Origin: Flammeovirgaceae bacterium SG7u.111
GTDB taxonomy: Bacteria; Bacteroidota; Bacteroidia; Cytophagales; Flammeovirgaceae
Reading direction: 5' to 3'
DNA: 64,000 nt
Assembly: GCA_034044135.1 (NCBI GenBank)
Contig: CP139021.1
Coordinates: forward strand, 3,797,635 to 3,861,634
Under the pieces are notes generated by a model. The model had not been told where the DNA came from, made no database searches, and worked only from the letters and a program-made list of their open reading frames with translations. Both the position numbers and the translations under genes were made by a program. Position 1 is the first letter of the stretch; every line of letters begins with the position of its first letter. Positions 52,404 to 62,135 of this stretch are shown here, one piece after another.

Positions 52404-55019
52404 TTACAATAATTCTTTAGAATCAGCTAGGGCTTTTTCCAACCCACTTGCGTCCTTCCCACCCGCTGTAGCAAAGAAAGGTTGGCCGCCACCGCCACCT
52501 TTTATATTTTTAGCAAGCTCTTTCACGATCTTGCCAGCGTGCATTTCCTTCTCTTTCACTAGCTCATCGGAAATCATTACTGCCAACATCGGCTTGCCAT
52601 TGAACTCTGTACCCAACACCATGAACAGGTTATCGACCAACTTACGAGTTTCAAAAGCTAAGGCCCGAAGGCTGTCATTGTCAGGAACGCTCACTTTAGC
52701 AGCGATGTAATTCACGCCATTAATCTCTTTTGCCTGAGCCACCAAGTCTTTCTTCAGATTTTGCAATTCCTTTTGCTGAAGCGTAGCCAAGCTTTTGGCA
52801 ATTGCATTTTTTTCATCCACCAAGCTCTGCACCGCTTTCACCAAATCTTTCGGGTTTTTCAATAGCTCTTCTACTTCTTTGAGCAACGAATCTTGCTGCA
52901 CCACAAACTCCTCCATCGCTTCGCCCGTGATCGCCTCTATCCTTCTCACACCTGCAGCCACTGAACTTTCTGAAGTGATTTTGAGCATGCCGATTTTGCC
53001 CGTAGCTGGCACGTGCGTACCTCCGCAAAGCTCCACCGAGTAGTCTTTGTCGAAGGTGATCATACGAACAAATTCACCGTATTTCTCTCCAAACAATGCC
53101 GTTGCGCCCATCGCTTTCGCATCCTCTATCGGTACATTTCGTTTCTCGTCTAGTGCGATATTTTCCCTGATTTTCGCATTCACTAGTTGCTCTACTTCAC
53201 GAATTTCTTCGTCCGTCATTTTTGCAAAGTGCGAAAAGTCAAAGCGCAAAATACTTTCGTTTACATACGAACCTTTCTGCGCAATATGATCGCCCAATAC
53301 TTGTTTCAAAGCTGCTTGGAGCAAGTGCGTAGCCGAGTGATTATTTTCCGTTGCCCTGCGCTTACTTTCATCTACCACACAACGGAAAGTAGCCGAAAGA
53401 TCTTTGGGAAGTTTCGGGGCAAACTGAATAATTAAATCATTTTCCTTTTTAGTATCGAAAATGGCAATTTTCTCCCCATCGGCTTCCAAGTAGCCTTTAT
53501 CGCCTACTTGCCCACCACTTTCCGCATAGAATGGAGTTGTCTCCAACACTAGTTGATAAAGCGTTTTCTTCTTCTCTTTCACCTCGCGGTAACGCAAAAT
53601 TTTCGATTCCGACTCCAAGGCCTCGTATCCTACAAATTCAACTTCATCGCCTTCGTTCACCACTATCCAGTCGCCCGTTTCAGAAGTCGCATCAATTTGC
53701 GAGGTCCTCCTCTGTTCAGCCATAGCCTCTTTAAAACCTTGCTCATCTACTTCAAAGCCATTCTCCCCTGCGATCAAGGCAGTGAGGTCATAAGGGAAAC
53801 CGTAAGTATCGTACAGCACAAAAGCAGCTTTTCCATCCACTTTTTTCGAGCCTTCATTTTTCTCTATGTATTCGCCCAAGATTGCCAAGCCTTTTTCCAG
53901 TGTACGCAAGAAAGAAGATTCTTCTTCCTTAATCACCTTTTGGATAAATGCTTTTTGAGAAAGAATTTCGGGGAATACCTCACCGAACTGCTCACCCAAA
54001 ATATCTACCAGCTCGTACATGAAAGGTTCTTTGAAATTGAGGAAAGTCGTTCCATAGCGAACCGCCCTTCTCAAAATCCTACGGATCACATAACCCGCCT
54101 TGTTGTTCGATGGAAGTTGCCCATCGGCAATGGCGAATGAGATCGCGCGGATATGATCAGAAATCACTCGAATAGCGATATCCACTTTCTCGTCGTCACC
54201 ATACTTCACATCTGCTTTCTTAGCCAAATAGCTGATGAGCGGGGTAAAAACATCCGTATCGTAGTTCGACTTTTTCTTTTGGATAGCCATCACCAAGCGC
54301 TCGAAGCCCATTCCTGTATCTACGTGCGTATCAGGAAGCTTCTTTAACTCTCCGCTTGCCAATCGGTTGAACTGGATGAAAACGAGGTTCCATATTTCCA
54401 CCACCAACGGGTCATCTTGGTTCACCAAATCCTTACCAGGTACTTTTGCCACATCGGCTTCGTCCCGCAGGTCAATATGGATCTCGGAGCAAGGGCCACA
54501 AGGACCAGAATCGCCCATTTCCCAAAAATTATCTTTTTTAGAAGCATAAAGAATCCTATCTTCCTCAACAAAAGCTTTCCACAATTCAGCTGCTTCTTTA
54601 TCTGGCTCCAGCCCGTCTTTTTCATCTCCTTCAAACACCGTTACGTACAAACGGTCTTTGGGCAATCTGTACACATCGGTAAGCAGCTCCCAAGCCCAAG
54701 CAATTGCTTCTTTTTTGAAATAATCGCCAAACGACCAGTTACCCAGCATCTCGAACAGCGTGTGGTGATAGGTATCCAGACCTACTTCTTCCAAATCGTT
54801 ATGCTTTCCAGAAACCCTCAAACACTTTTGCGTATCGGCCACACGAGGATTTGAGGCGACCTTATTTCCCAAAAAATAATCTTTGAACTGGTTCATGCCC
54901 GCATTGATGAACATCAGCGTAGGGTCATTTTTGACCACTAGTGGCGCTGAGGGCACTATTTGGTGTTCTTTATTTTTAAAAAAGTCTAAAAACTGCTGTC
55001 TGATCTCCTTGGCTTCCAT
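52404..55019 (-). CDS. alaS: Alanine--tRNA ligase
   Basis: 871 residues, full length. Charges tRNA-Ala and edits mischarged Ser/Gly. Class II core (about 1-250) with MFINAGMNQFKDYFLG and HHTLFEMLGNWSFGDYF; anticodon/tRNA recognition middle; editing domain with zinc motif NNHSATHLL (about 560) and ELCGGTHVPATG (about 668); C-terminal DHHA1-type domain with Gly-rich GGGGGQPFFATAGG. Single gene, divergent from the M23 peptidase gene, an order I know from many Bacteroidota. Confidence 0.97.
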   Translation of the reverse strand: MEAKEIRQQFLDFFKNKEHQIVPSAPLVVKNDPTLMFINAGMNQFKDYFLGNKVASNPRVADTQKCLRVSGKHNDLEEVGLDTYHHTLFEMLGNWSFGDYFKKEAIAWAWELLTDVYRLPKDRLYVTVFEGDEKDGLEPDKEAAELWKAFVEEDRILYASKKDNFWEMGDSGPCGPCSEIHIDLRDEADVAKVPGKDLVNQDDPLVVEIWNLVFIQFNRLASGELKKLPDTHVDTGMGFERLVMAIQKKKSNYDTDVFTPLISYLAKKADVKYGDDEKVDIAIRVISDHIRAISFAIADGQLPSNNKAGYVIRRILRRAVRYGTTFLNFKEPFMYELVDILGEQFGEVFPEILSQKAFIQKVIKEEESSFLRTLEKGLAILGEYIEKNEGSKKVDGKAAFVLYDTYGFPYDLTALIAGENGFEVDEQGFKEAMAEQRRTSQIDATSETGDWIVVNEGDEVEFVGYEALESESKILRYREVKEKKKTLYQLVLETTPFYAESGGQVGDKGYLEADGEKIAIFDTKKENDLIIQFAPKLPKDLSATFRCVVDESKRRATENNHSATHLLQAALKQVLGDHIAQKGSYVNESILRFDFSHFAKMTDEEIREVEQLVNAKIRENIALDEKRNVPIEDAKAMGATALFGEKYGEFVRMITFDKDYSVELCGGTHVPATGKIGMLKITSESSVAAGVRRIEAITGEAMEEFVVQQDSLLKEVEELLKNPKDLVKAVQSLVDEKNAIAKSLATLQQKELQNLKKDLVAQAKEINGVNYIAAKVSVPDNDSLRALAFETRKLVDNLFMVLGTEFNGKPMLAVMISDELVKEKEMHAGKIVKELAKNIKGGGGGQPFFATAGGKDASGLEKALADSKELL

Positions 55020-55120
55020 TTATTTCTCCTAAGCTTTCTTCTTTATACAAATACCCCCAAACTTTCTTCGGGGATTTCTTTTTCAATCGCTAAAATTACT
55101 GATTTTACTAGAGTAAGCGG

Positions 55121-55128
55121 CAAATGTA
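55121..55128 (-). promoter_or_regulatory. Predicted -7 box of alaS
   Basis: TACATTTG on the minus strand about 100 bases upstream of the alaS start. Confidence 0.4.
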
Positions 55129-55196
55129 AAATAGGTTTTTGAAAAAATGTTTATTCTCCCCAACTATCCTCACAGAGGGGCAAAAAATCCTGATGC

Positions 55197-55227
55197 TTGC
55201 GAAGGCTTAAAATTCTGTTTACATTTG
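55197..55227 (+). promoter_or_regulatory. Predicted promoter of the M23 peptidase gene
   Basis: TTG (55197-55199), 20-bp spacer, TACATTTG (55220-55227), leader of about 65 bases to the ATG at 55298. Confidence 0.55.
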
Positions 55228-55297
55228 TTCCCAAATAGAACCTATATAACCTTGAGCCTGTTTTTAAGTCTGATTTAATACACAAGGAAAAACACAA

Positions 55298-56278
55298 ATG
55301 GCAAAAATCCAATATCATTACGATACAGAAACTTGTCGGTACGAGCGAGTAAAAAAATCTAAGGTTGACATGTTGGTCAATGCCTTGGGCATTTTGTTCG
55401 TATGCGTGTTCTCAGGTTTTATCTTTTCCGTGATCTACACCACGTATTTTCCTTCTCCAAAAGTTTCTAGGCTTACACGAGAAAATAAAGAGCTGGAAGC
55501 TTATTACGAAAAACTTAGTAAGGAAATAGGCGATGCGAAACTGATGCTGAGCAGTTTGCAAGACAGGGATGATAATATTTACCGAACCATTTTTGAAGCT
55601 GAGCCAATTTCGAGAGAAACAAGCCTTTCGAGGATAGGAAGCACTGAGCGCTACAAAGACATTTTGGAGAGCCAGGACGACAAAAGTACCTTGGTGATAA
55701 GCTCGTTACAAAAAATGGATGCACTCAAGCGTCAGGTCTACGATCAAACCCAAGAATACGACGAGCTAGTCGACATTACTAAAGCAAAAGCTGAAATGCT
55801 TTCGGCCCTTCCCTCTATCCAGCCTATTGCAAATAAAGATCTTACCCGACTAGCTTCGGGTTATGGCATACGTTTCCATCCTATATTGAAAGTAAGAAGG
55901 ATGCACAAAGGCTTCGACTTTGCCGCCCCACAGGGCACGCCAGTGTACGCCACTGGCAATGGAACGGTGATAAAAGTGCAAAATATAAACCGGGGTTATG
56001 GTAAAAATATTGAAATTGATCATGGCTACGGATATGTTACCAAATACGCCCACCTCTCTGATTTTGAAGTGAGAAAGGGGCAAAAAGTAAAAAGGGGACA
56101 GATTATTGGAGCAGTAGGTGCTACGGGAACAACAGTTGCCCCGCATGTACATTACGAGGTGCTTTTTGATGGGCACAACATCAACCCAATCGACTTTTTC
56201 TACAACGACCTTACACCACAAGAATACACCAAGCTTCGTGAAATAGCTTCCATAGAAAACCAATCTTTGGGGTATTGA
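55298..56278 (+). CDS. M23-family peptidoglycan endopeptidase
   Basis: 326 residues. Membrane anchor at about 24-48, coiled coil at about 57-100, then the LytM/M23 domain (about 200-300) with the zinc ligands in RMHKGFDFA (HxxxD), YAHLSD and APHVHYEVL (HxH). All catalytic residues are present, so an active endopeptidase cutting peptidoglycan cross-links in the periplasm is likely. Conserved next to alaS and followed by a MerR gene. Confidence 0.92.
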   Translation: MAKIQYHYDTETCRYERVKKSKVDMLVNALGILFVCVFSGFIFSVIYTTYFPSPKVSRLTRENKELEAYYEKLSKEIGDAKLMLSSLQDRDDNIYRTIFEAEPISRETSLSRIGSTERYKDILESQDDKSTLVISSLQKMDALKRQVYDQTQEYDELVDITKAKAEMLSALPSIQPIANKDLTRLASGYGIRFHPILKVRRMHKGFDFAAPQGTPVYATGNGTVIKVQNINRGYGKNIEIDHGYGYVTKYAHLSDFEVRKGQKVKRGQIIGAVGATGTTVAPHVHYEVLFDGHNINPIDFFYNDLTPQEYTKLREIASIENQSLGY

Positions 56279-56312
56279 TATTTCAGCAAAGAATATTTGC
56301 CTTGGTTTGCCT

Positions 56313-56340
56313 AGCAGTAATTAAAATTACTGCTTTTTTT
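56313..56340 (+). terminator. Terminator after the M23 gene
   Basis: agcagtaat / attactgct with a short loop, then seven T. Confidence 0.88.
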
Positions 56341-56457
56341 ATATTCAACTTGTTAAAACACAAGTATAGGTTTATATTGAGTTCGAAAAAATGCTTTAAG
56401 AAACTTGCTTCAAACAGTACTTGAGCAATTTCGAGTTAAATAGTTGATTATCAAACA

Positions 56458-56480
56458 ACATCCTTTCCGCAAAAGGATGT
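56458..56480 (+). promoter_or_regulatory. Hairpin upstream of the merR-type gene
   Basis: acatccttt / aaaggatgt, perfect nine-base stem with a five-base loop, 25 bases before the ATG at 56506. Possible operator for autoregulation or a leader hairpin. Confidence 0.35.
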
Positions 56481-56505
56481 ATTAATTTAGTAGAGAACTG
56501 CTTAG

Positions 56506-56838
56506 ATGGAAATAGAAAAAAGATATTATACCATTGGTGAAGTTGCTGAACAATTTGAGGTCGCCACCTCTCTTATTCGTTTTTGGGAAAGCCAGTTCGA
56601 CATTATCAAACCCAAAAAGAACAAAAATGGAGCAAGACAATACACCAAAAATGATATAGAAGCCATTCGGACAATTTACCATTTGGTGAAAGAGAAAGGG
56701 TTTACGCTCCAAGGAGCAAAAGAAACACTAAAGAAAAACCCTAAAATAAAAGCAAATGCCGAAGCAGTCCGCTCACTCAAAAAAGTGAGAGAATTCTTAA
56801 TCGATCTCAGAAGCAACATAAAAGACGAGCAAGAGTAA
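56506..56838 (+). CDS. MerR-family transcription regulator
   Basis: 110 residues. Winged HTH: YYTIGEVAEQFEVATSLIRFWESQF and NGARQYTKNDIEAIRTIYHLVKEKGFTLQGAKETL, then a short dimerisation helix. Effector domain absent and no metal-binding cysteines, like the small MerR proteins found next to alaS and M23 genes. A hairpin precedes the start. Targets unknown; it may regulate cell-wall genes. Confidence 0.9.
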   Translation: MEIEKRYYTIGEVAEQFEVATSLIRFWESQFDIIKPKKNKNGARQYTKNDIEAIRTIYHLVKEKGFTLQGAKETLKKNPKIKANAEAVRSLKKVREFLIDLRSNIKDEQE

Positions 56839-56924
56839 AAATTCGAATTATTTTTTTGACTAACCTTTCAAACACCTTCCAGCAGATACTGATTTTGCCC
56901 AGTACCTTTAAACCCCTAACTGAA

Positions 56925-59684
56925 ATGAAACTAAATTCCTATATAAAATCCCTTTTGGGGCTTTTTTGCCTATCTATTTTGGCTGCAGCTTGTGTAAAAA
57001 TATCCCCTCCGGGCGGCCCGCTTTTGCTTCAGTGCGAATACCAAACCGACCCCATTGGCATAGATGCTTTGCGCCCAAGACTTTCGTGGATGGTGAATGA
57101 TAGTAGCAGAGGAGCTGCTCAAACAGCTTATCAAATTTTGGTGGCTAGCAGCTTAGAGTTGCTTGAAAAAGACGAAGCAGATATTTGGGACAGTGGGAAA
57201 ACACTTTCAGAAGAATCTGCCTTGGTGACGTTTACAGGTTCCGAACTCAAGTCGAATACTAAATATTACTGGAAAGTACGGACTTGGAACAACGAGGATA
57301 TGATGTCGCCGTACAGCAAGCCTGCCTCTTGGCATATGGGGCTGCTGCGTTCCTTCGATGCCGATTGGTCGGCAAACTGGATTGGCAACGAGGAAACAGG
57401 CAAGCCGCCTCGTTCGATTATGCTCCGCAAAGAGTTTGAAACAAAGAAGCCCATAAAACAGGCTACAGCTTTTGTGACGGGCTTGGGCAACTATCTTTTT
57501 TACCTCAACGGAGAAAAAGTCGGCAAAGACTTGCTCACCCCAGGTTGGACACATTACCCCAAGAAAATCCAGTACCAAAGCTATGATGTTACTTCTATGC
57601 TTAAATCGGGCAAAAATGCCGCAGGAGCTATTTTGGGAAACATGTGGTGGAGTAGCGGATTAGGCTGGCAAGGCGGAAACGAACGATACAGCGAAGGTCC
57701 CCTTCGTTTTCTTCTTTCTCTCCACATCACATATACCGACGGAAGCAAAGAAAAAATAATCTCCGATAAAAACTGGCTAACGACCAACTCTCCATTTGTG
57801 AGCAATACGCTTTACCATGGCGTAACCTACGATGCTCGCTTAGAACAAAAAGGATGGGCAATGCCCGGTTTCCAAGCAGAAAATTGGGACTCGGTTGCCA
57901 TAGTACCTCAAGAAAAAGTAAAACTAGTTGCCCAGCAAGGACCTCCTATCCAAGTGGTAGAAGAAGTGAAACCTATGAAAGTGACCGAAGTTTCTTCTGG
58001 AAAATTCGTTGCTGATTTTGGCATCAATATGGTAGGCTGGGTTTCCCTTAAAGTGAAAGGAGATGCTGGTAAACAAGTTACCCTCCGCTTTGCCGAACTG
58101 CTCGATGAAAAAGGAAACGTGGACCAAAGAAATTTACGTTCGGCGAAAGCCACTGACAAATACATATTGAAAGGAGAAGGGGAAGAAACGTTTGAGCCAA
58201 TGTTCACCTATCACGGTTTCCGCTACGTGGAAATTTCGGGAGTCGATACGCTTGATGCAAGTAACTTGGTGGGAAAAGTGATTTATTCGGCAGCTCCTAC
58301 AACGGGTACTTTTGAATGCTCCAATGAGCTACTCAATAAAATTCAGGAAAACATAGTGCGAGGTCAGCGAAGCAATATGCATAGCGTCCCCACCGACTGC
58401 CCCCAACGAGACGAGCGCTTAGGCTGGATGGGTGATGCGCAAATTTTTGCACCTACCGCTTCGTACAACATGAACATGTCAAGATTTTTTGCCAAGTGGG
58501 AAAAAGACATTACCGATAGCCAGCACGAACAGGGCTATGTTCACGATGTAAACCCTGCGATAGTTGTAAAAGGGCCGTCCAGACCTGGTTGGGGCGATGC
58601 CGTGGTAGTAGTTCCCTGGATCATGTACAAATTTTATGGCGACAAAAAAATAATCACTGATAACTATGAAGGCATGGTCAAATGGGTTACCTACATGGAG
58701 CGTAAAGCCAATAATTACCTTTACGATTGGGCAGACCCCGAAAACCCTAATGCCTTAGAATATGGGGATTGGATTGCGCCTGTTGAATCTCCCAAAAAGC
58801 CGATTGGTGCAGCGTATTTCTTTTACAGCGCAAAGCTATTGGGTGAAATGTCGCGAGTAATTGGGAAAGACGAAGAAGGTGACAAATACGATTCGCTTTG
58901 CAGCAAAATCCAAAACATATTCCAAGAGACCTATTTTGATGAATACACCGCCAATTACGATAGCAGCACCCAAACGGCAAACTTACTTCCCGTAGCCTTT
59001 GGCATAACTCCGCCAACACTCAAAAAAAGGGTGATTGACCAAGTTGCCAAAGATGTTGAAGCAAATGGATTCCATCCAAGTACGGGCTTTTTAGGAACTT
59101 CTTATCTTCTTCCGCTCCTCAGTGAATATGGGCATCATGAAGTTGCTTACAAAACCGCTACTCAGACTTCCTTCCCTTCGTGGGGCTACATGGTAGAAAA
59201 TGGAGCAACTACTATGTGGGAGCTTTGGAATAGCGACAAAGAGCCGCCAGAAAGCATGAATTCCCGCAACCATTTTGCACTAGGCTGTGTGGGAGAATGG
59301 TATTTTGGGTATTTGGCAGGTATCCGTCCAGAAACTTTTGAGCCAGGCTTCAAAAGCAGCGTTATTGCCCCGATGCCCGCAGGAGATCTTACTTGGGCAA
59401 AAGCCTCGCTCAAAACAAATTACGGAACGCTCGAAAGCCATTGGCAGAAAAAAGACGGTAAATTCATTTTAGATGTAGCTATTCCAGCAAACACCGCTTC
59501 GAGAGTTCGAATTCCGCTAATGGGAATAGATAAACCAACTTTGATAGAAGGGACAGACTATTTGGTAAAAAAAGGTAGAAAAGACGATGACGTGTCGGGA
59601 ATCCAGATCAGAAGTATTGACAAAGAATTTATCGAGTTGATAGTTGGGGGCGGAAGGTATTCTTTTGTTTTGAATTTGGAATAA
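56925..59684 (+). CDS. Alpha-L-rhamnosidase, GH78, lipoprotein
   Basis: 919 residues from the ATG at 56925, where a lipoprotein signal begins (lipobox ILAAAC). Releases alpha-linked L-rhamnose from pectic or other glycans at the cell surface or in the periplasm. Order: Bac_rhamnosid_N-type domains (YLNGEKVGKDLLTPGWTHYPK), concanavalin-like domain, the (alpha/alpha)6 catalytic barrel with PTDCPQRDERLGWMGDAQ (Asp, Glu and Asp of the acid site) and TTMWELWNSDK (catalytic Glu), then the C-terminal beta domain (GECEY type not visible, ending GGRYSFVLN). All expected acids present. Stands alone, without SusC/D genes nearby. Confidence 0.93.
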   Translation: MKLNSYIKSLLGLFCLSILAAACVKISPPGGPLLLQCEYQTDPIGIDALRPRLSWMVNDSSRGAAQTAYQILVASSLELLEKDEADIWDSGKTLSEESALVTFTGSELKSNTKYYWKVRTWNNEDMMSPYSKPASWHMGLLRSFDADWSANWIGNEETGKPPRSIMLRKEFETKKPIKQATAFVTGLGNYLFYLNGEKVGKDLLTPGWTHYPKKIQYQSYDVTSMLKSGKNAAGAILGNMWWSSGLGWQGGNERYSEGPLRFLLSLHITYTDGSKEKIISDKNWLTTNSPFVSNTLYHGVTYDARLEQKGWAMPGFQAENWDSVAIVPQEKVKLVAQQGPPIQVVEEVKPMKVTEVSSGKFVADFGINMVGWVSLKVKGDAGKQVTLRFAELLDEKGNVDQRNLRSAKATDKYILKGEGEETFEPMFTYHGFRYVEISGVDTLDASNLVGKVIYSAAPTTGTFECSNELLNKIQENIVRGQRSNMHSVPTDCPQRDERLGWMGDAQIFAPTASYNMNMSRFFAKWEKDITDSQHEQGYVHDVNPAIVVKGPSRPGWGDAVVVVPWIMYKFYGDKKIITDNYEGMVKWVTYMERKANNYLYDWADPENPNALEYGDWIAPVESPKKPIGAAYFFYSAKLLGEMSRVIGKDEEGDKYDSLCSKIQNIFQETYFDEYTANYDSSTQTANLLPVAFGITPPTLKKRVIDQVAKDVEANGFHPSTGFLGTSYLLPLLSEYGHHEVAYKTATQTSFPSWGYMVENGATTMWELWNSDKEPPESMNSRNHFALGCVGEWYFGYLAGIRPETFEPGFKSSVIAPMPAGDLTWAKASLKTNYGTLESHWQKKDGKFILDVAIPANTASRVRIPLMGIDKPTLIEGTDYLVKKGRKDDDVSGIQIRSIDKEFIELIVGGGRYSFVLNLE

Positions 59685-59979
59685 ACCAATGTTATCAAGC
59701 AGGCTTATTTGAATTAACATTGAGTTTTAAGCTAAAAAAACGTACAGGTTTGCGCAATTCTGATATATTTGTTTTTTACAACTCATCAAACTTGGCTAAG
59801 ATTTAGGTTTTTGGGAGCTTTCCTTCTACCTAAATACCAATAGACTAACTTGGTATTACCAAGATTCGCCGAAAAATAATCAACTCACTATTACTGACCC
59901 TAGGGGTTACTTCTGTTTTGCTTATTAAGCAAGCGGATATTTTTTACATAAAAGAAGAAAACTATTTGAGGCTATATTT

Positions 59980-61905
59980 ATGGAGCAATATTTCGAGACT
60001 ATAAGACTTTTGCTGGCATTTCTGGTGATTTTGATTGCTGCTAATCGGATTTCCTACATGTTTTTAAAAGTCAAACTTCCCCTTATTACAGGTCTACTGA
60101 TAACAGGGGTTTTTGCAGGGCCTTTCATCTTGCAGCTCATTCCCAAAGCCTCCATCACCCACCTCAATTTTCTCAATGAAATATCCTTAGCCTTCATCGC
60201 CTTTGCTGCAGGCTCGGAGCTTTACCTCAAGGAAATCCGAAGCCGGATGAAAAGCATCATCTGGATGACCTTTGGACAATTGGTAATCACCTTCGTCATT
60301 GGGGTGGTTGGCGTATATTTCATTGCCGACTACATCCCTTTTATGGATGGAATGGAAACCAGGAGCAAAATTGCCATAGCGGTGTTGGTCGCTACTATTT
60401 TTGTAGCCCGCTCACCCTCTTCAGCCATAGCTGTCATCAATGAACTTAGGGCAAAAGGTCCTTTCACTCAAACTGCGATGGGTGTTACCGTACTCAAAGA
60501 TGTATTGGTAATCATCCTGTTTGCCATCAACTTCTCTTTAGCAGGAGCAACCATTACAGGTGAAAAATTTGATTTCTTTCTTTTTCTAGTCGTCTTACTA
60601 GAGCTTGCTGGCTCTTTCTTATTAGGCTATGTGCTTGGGAAAGTATTAGAAATTATTCTCAGTATAAAGGCTACCACAAATGTCAAGACGGTCTTGATCC
60701 TTTCGGTTGGCTATGGAGTTTATGTTTTCTCCTCGTTTGTAAGCCACTGGAGCGAAGGTCAGTTTGGTGTGCACTTCCACATGGAGCCTTTGCTTATCTG
60801 TATTATAGGCAGTTTTGTAGTTACAAATTACAGTAAATACCGGCCTGAGTTCTTAAAAATCATCCACGATACAGGTCCTTATATCTACCTCACCTTCTTC
60901 ACCCTTACAGGTGCGGGTATGTCTATGGATATCTTGATGAACGTTTGGCAAATTGCTTTAGCTCTATTCGCCATCAGGTTGCTGGGAATGGTTTTAGGAG
61001 GCTATGTAGGCGGTATTTTGGGTGGAGACCCGATGAAATACAACCGTATTAGTTGGATGCCCTACGTTACCCAAGCGGGCGTGGGCTTAGGTTTGGTGAC
61101 TGAAATAGCAGGAAGCTTTCCGAGTTGGGGTGAAGAATTTGCCACCATCATTATTGCCGTAATCGTCCTAAACCAGATAGTTGGGCCACCTCTATTCAAA
61201 TGGTCGATTGCCCATGTCGATGAAGACCATTCCAAAGGAAGCACACCACTTTACGATGGGCCTAGAGATGCCATTATTTTTGGACTGGAAGGAAAAGCAA
61301 TTGCCCTCGCCCGAACACTAATGAAAAACGGTTGGCAAGTAAAAATAGCCACCAACATGTCCAATATCGACCTCAGTCAGATGAAAGATGTGGATATTCA
61401 CTTCGTAAAAGACTGGAGCGTTGAAACCTTAGATAAACTAGAAACGGAAAAAGCAGAAGCCATTGTAACCATGCTTTCAGACAAAGAAAGCTTCAAAATA
61501 TGCGAACTAGCCTATGAAACCTACGGCACCAAAGACATGGTAGTCAGGCTCAATGACCGAACCTATTACGACCAGTTTGTGAAGCTTGGCGCAAGGATAG
61601 TAGAGCCATCCATGGCCATTGTAAATCTGCTTGACCAATTCGTCCGCTCTCCTTCTACCACTTCCCTCCTTTTGGGCATGGAAGAAAGCCAGACTACCGC
61701 AGAAATCGAAGTACGAGACCCAGATATTCACGGTATGTTTATCCGAGACCTTCGCCTACCGCCAGATATCATCATCCTTTCCATAAAGCGTGGTGAGCAA
61801 ATCTTGGTTTCTCACGGTTATACCCGCTTGAGAAAGCACGATTTGGTCAATATAGTTGGTTCAAAAGAAAGCTTAGAGCAAGTGCGTATGAGGTTTGAAA
61901 GCTAA
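59980..61905 (+). CDS. CPA2-type cation/proton antiporter with TrkA domains
   Basis: 641 residues. Na+/H+ exchanger domain of about twelve helices (about 10-415), with KVKLPLITGLLITGVFAGP at the first repeat and GVTVLKDVLVIILF in the ion-binding region. C-terminal regulatory part: TrkA-N Rossmann domain (about 425-545; nucleotide loop degenerate, IIFGLEGKAIALAR) and TrkA-C (about 560-641, EVRDPDIHGMFIRDL). Probably K+ or Na+ for H+ exchange in the inner membrane. No operon partners. The 295 bases before it show nothing clear. Confidence 0.9.
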   Translation: MEQYFETIRLLLAFLVILIAANRISYMFLKVKLPLITGLLITGVFAGPFILQLIPKASITHLNFLNEISLAFIAFAAGSELYLKEIRSRMKSIIWMTFGQLVITFVIGVVGVYFIADYIPFMDGMETRSKIAIAVLVATIFVARSPSSAIAVINELRAKGPFTQTAMGVTVLKDVLVIILFAINFSLAGATITGEKFDFFLFLVVLLELAGSFLLGYVLGKVLEIILSIKATTNVKTVLILSVGYGVYVFSSFVSHWSEGQFGVHFHMEPLLICIIGSFVVTNYSKYRPEFLKIIHDTGPYIYLTFFTLTGAGMSMDILMNVWQIALALFAIRLLGMVLGGYVGGILGGDPMKYNRISWMPYVTQAGVGLGLVTEIAGSFPSWGEEFATIIIAVIVLNQIVGPPLFKWSIAHVDEDHSKGSTPLYDGPRDAIIFGLEGKAIALARTLMKNGWQVKIATNMSNIDLSQMKDVDIHFVKDWSVETLDKLETEKAEAIVTMLSDKESFKICELAYETYGTKDMVVRLNDRTYYDQFVKLGARIVEPSMAIVNLLDQFVRSPSTTSLLLGMEESQTTAEIEVRDPDIHGMFIRDLRLPPDIIILSIKRGEQILVSHGYTRLRKHDLVNIVGSKESLEQVRMRFES

Positions 61906-62135
61906 TAGTTCTTCTCTGAGAAGCAAATCTGGAGTTTGTGCTAGCCATCCTTTTTACCTAGAATGGCAATATGCTCAATTCACTTCGTTTTCATAATTGA
62001 AACAGGAGCATCTATTTGGGCTTAAGTGTAAAAGAAGTAAATTTGAAATAAGCTAGGGCCTATAGCAACCATACCATTATCCTCTCTCCTACCAATTACC
62101 CATTTTTTATTCTAGAATCCACTGTACTAAAAATA

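Noticed and set aside
53553-54140. 195-codon frame opposite alaS
   Set aside because: Antisense of a conserved essential gene; no independent evidence.
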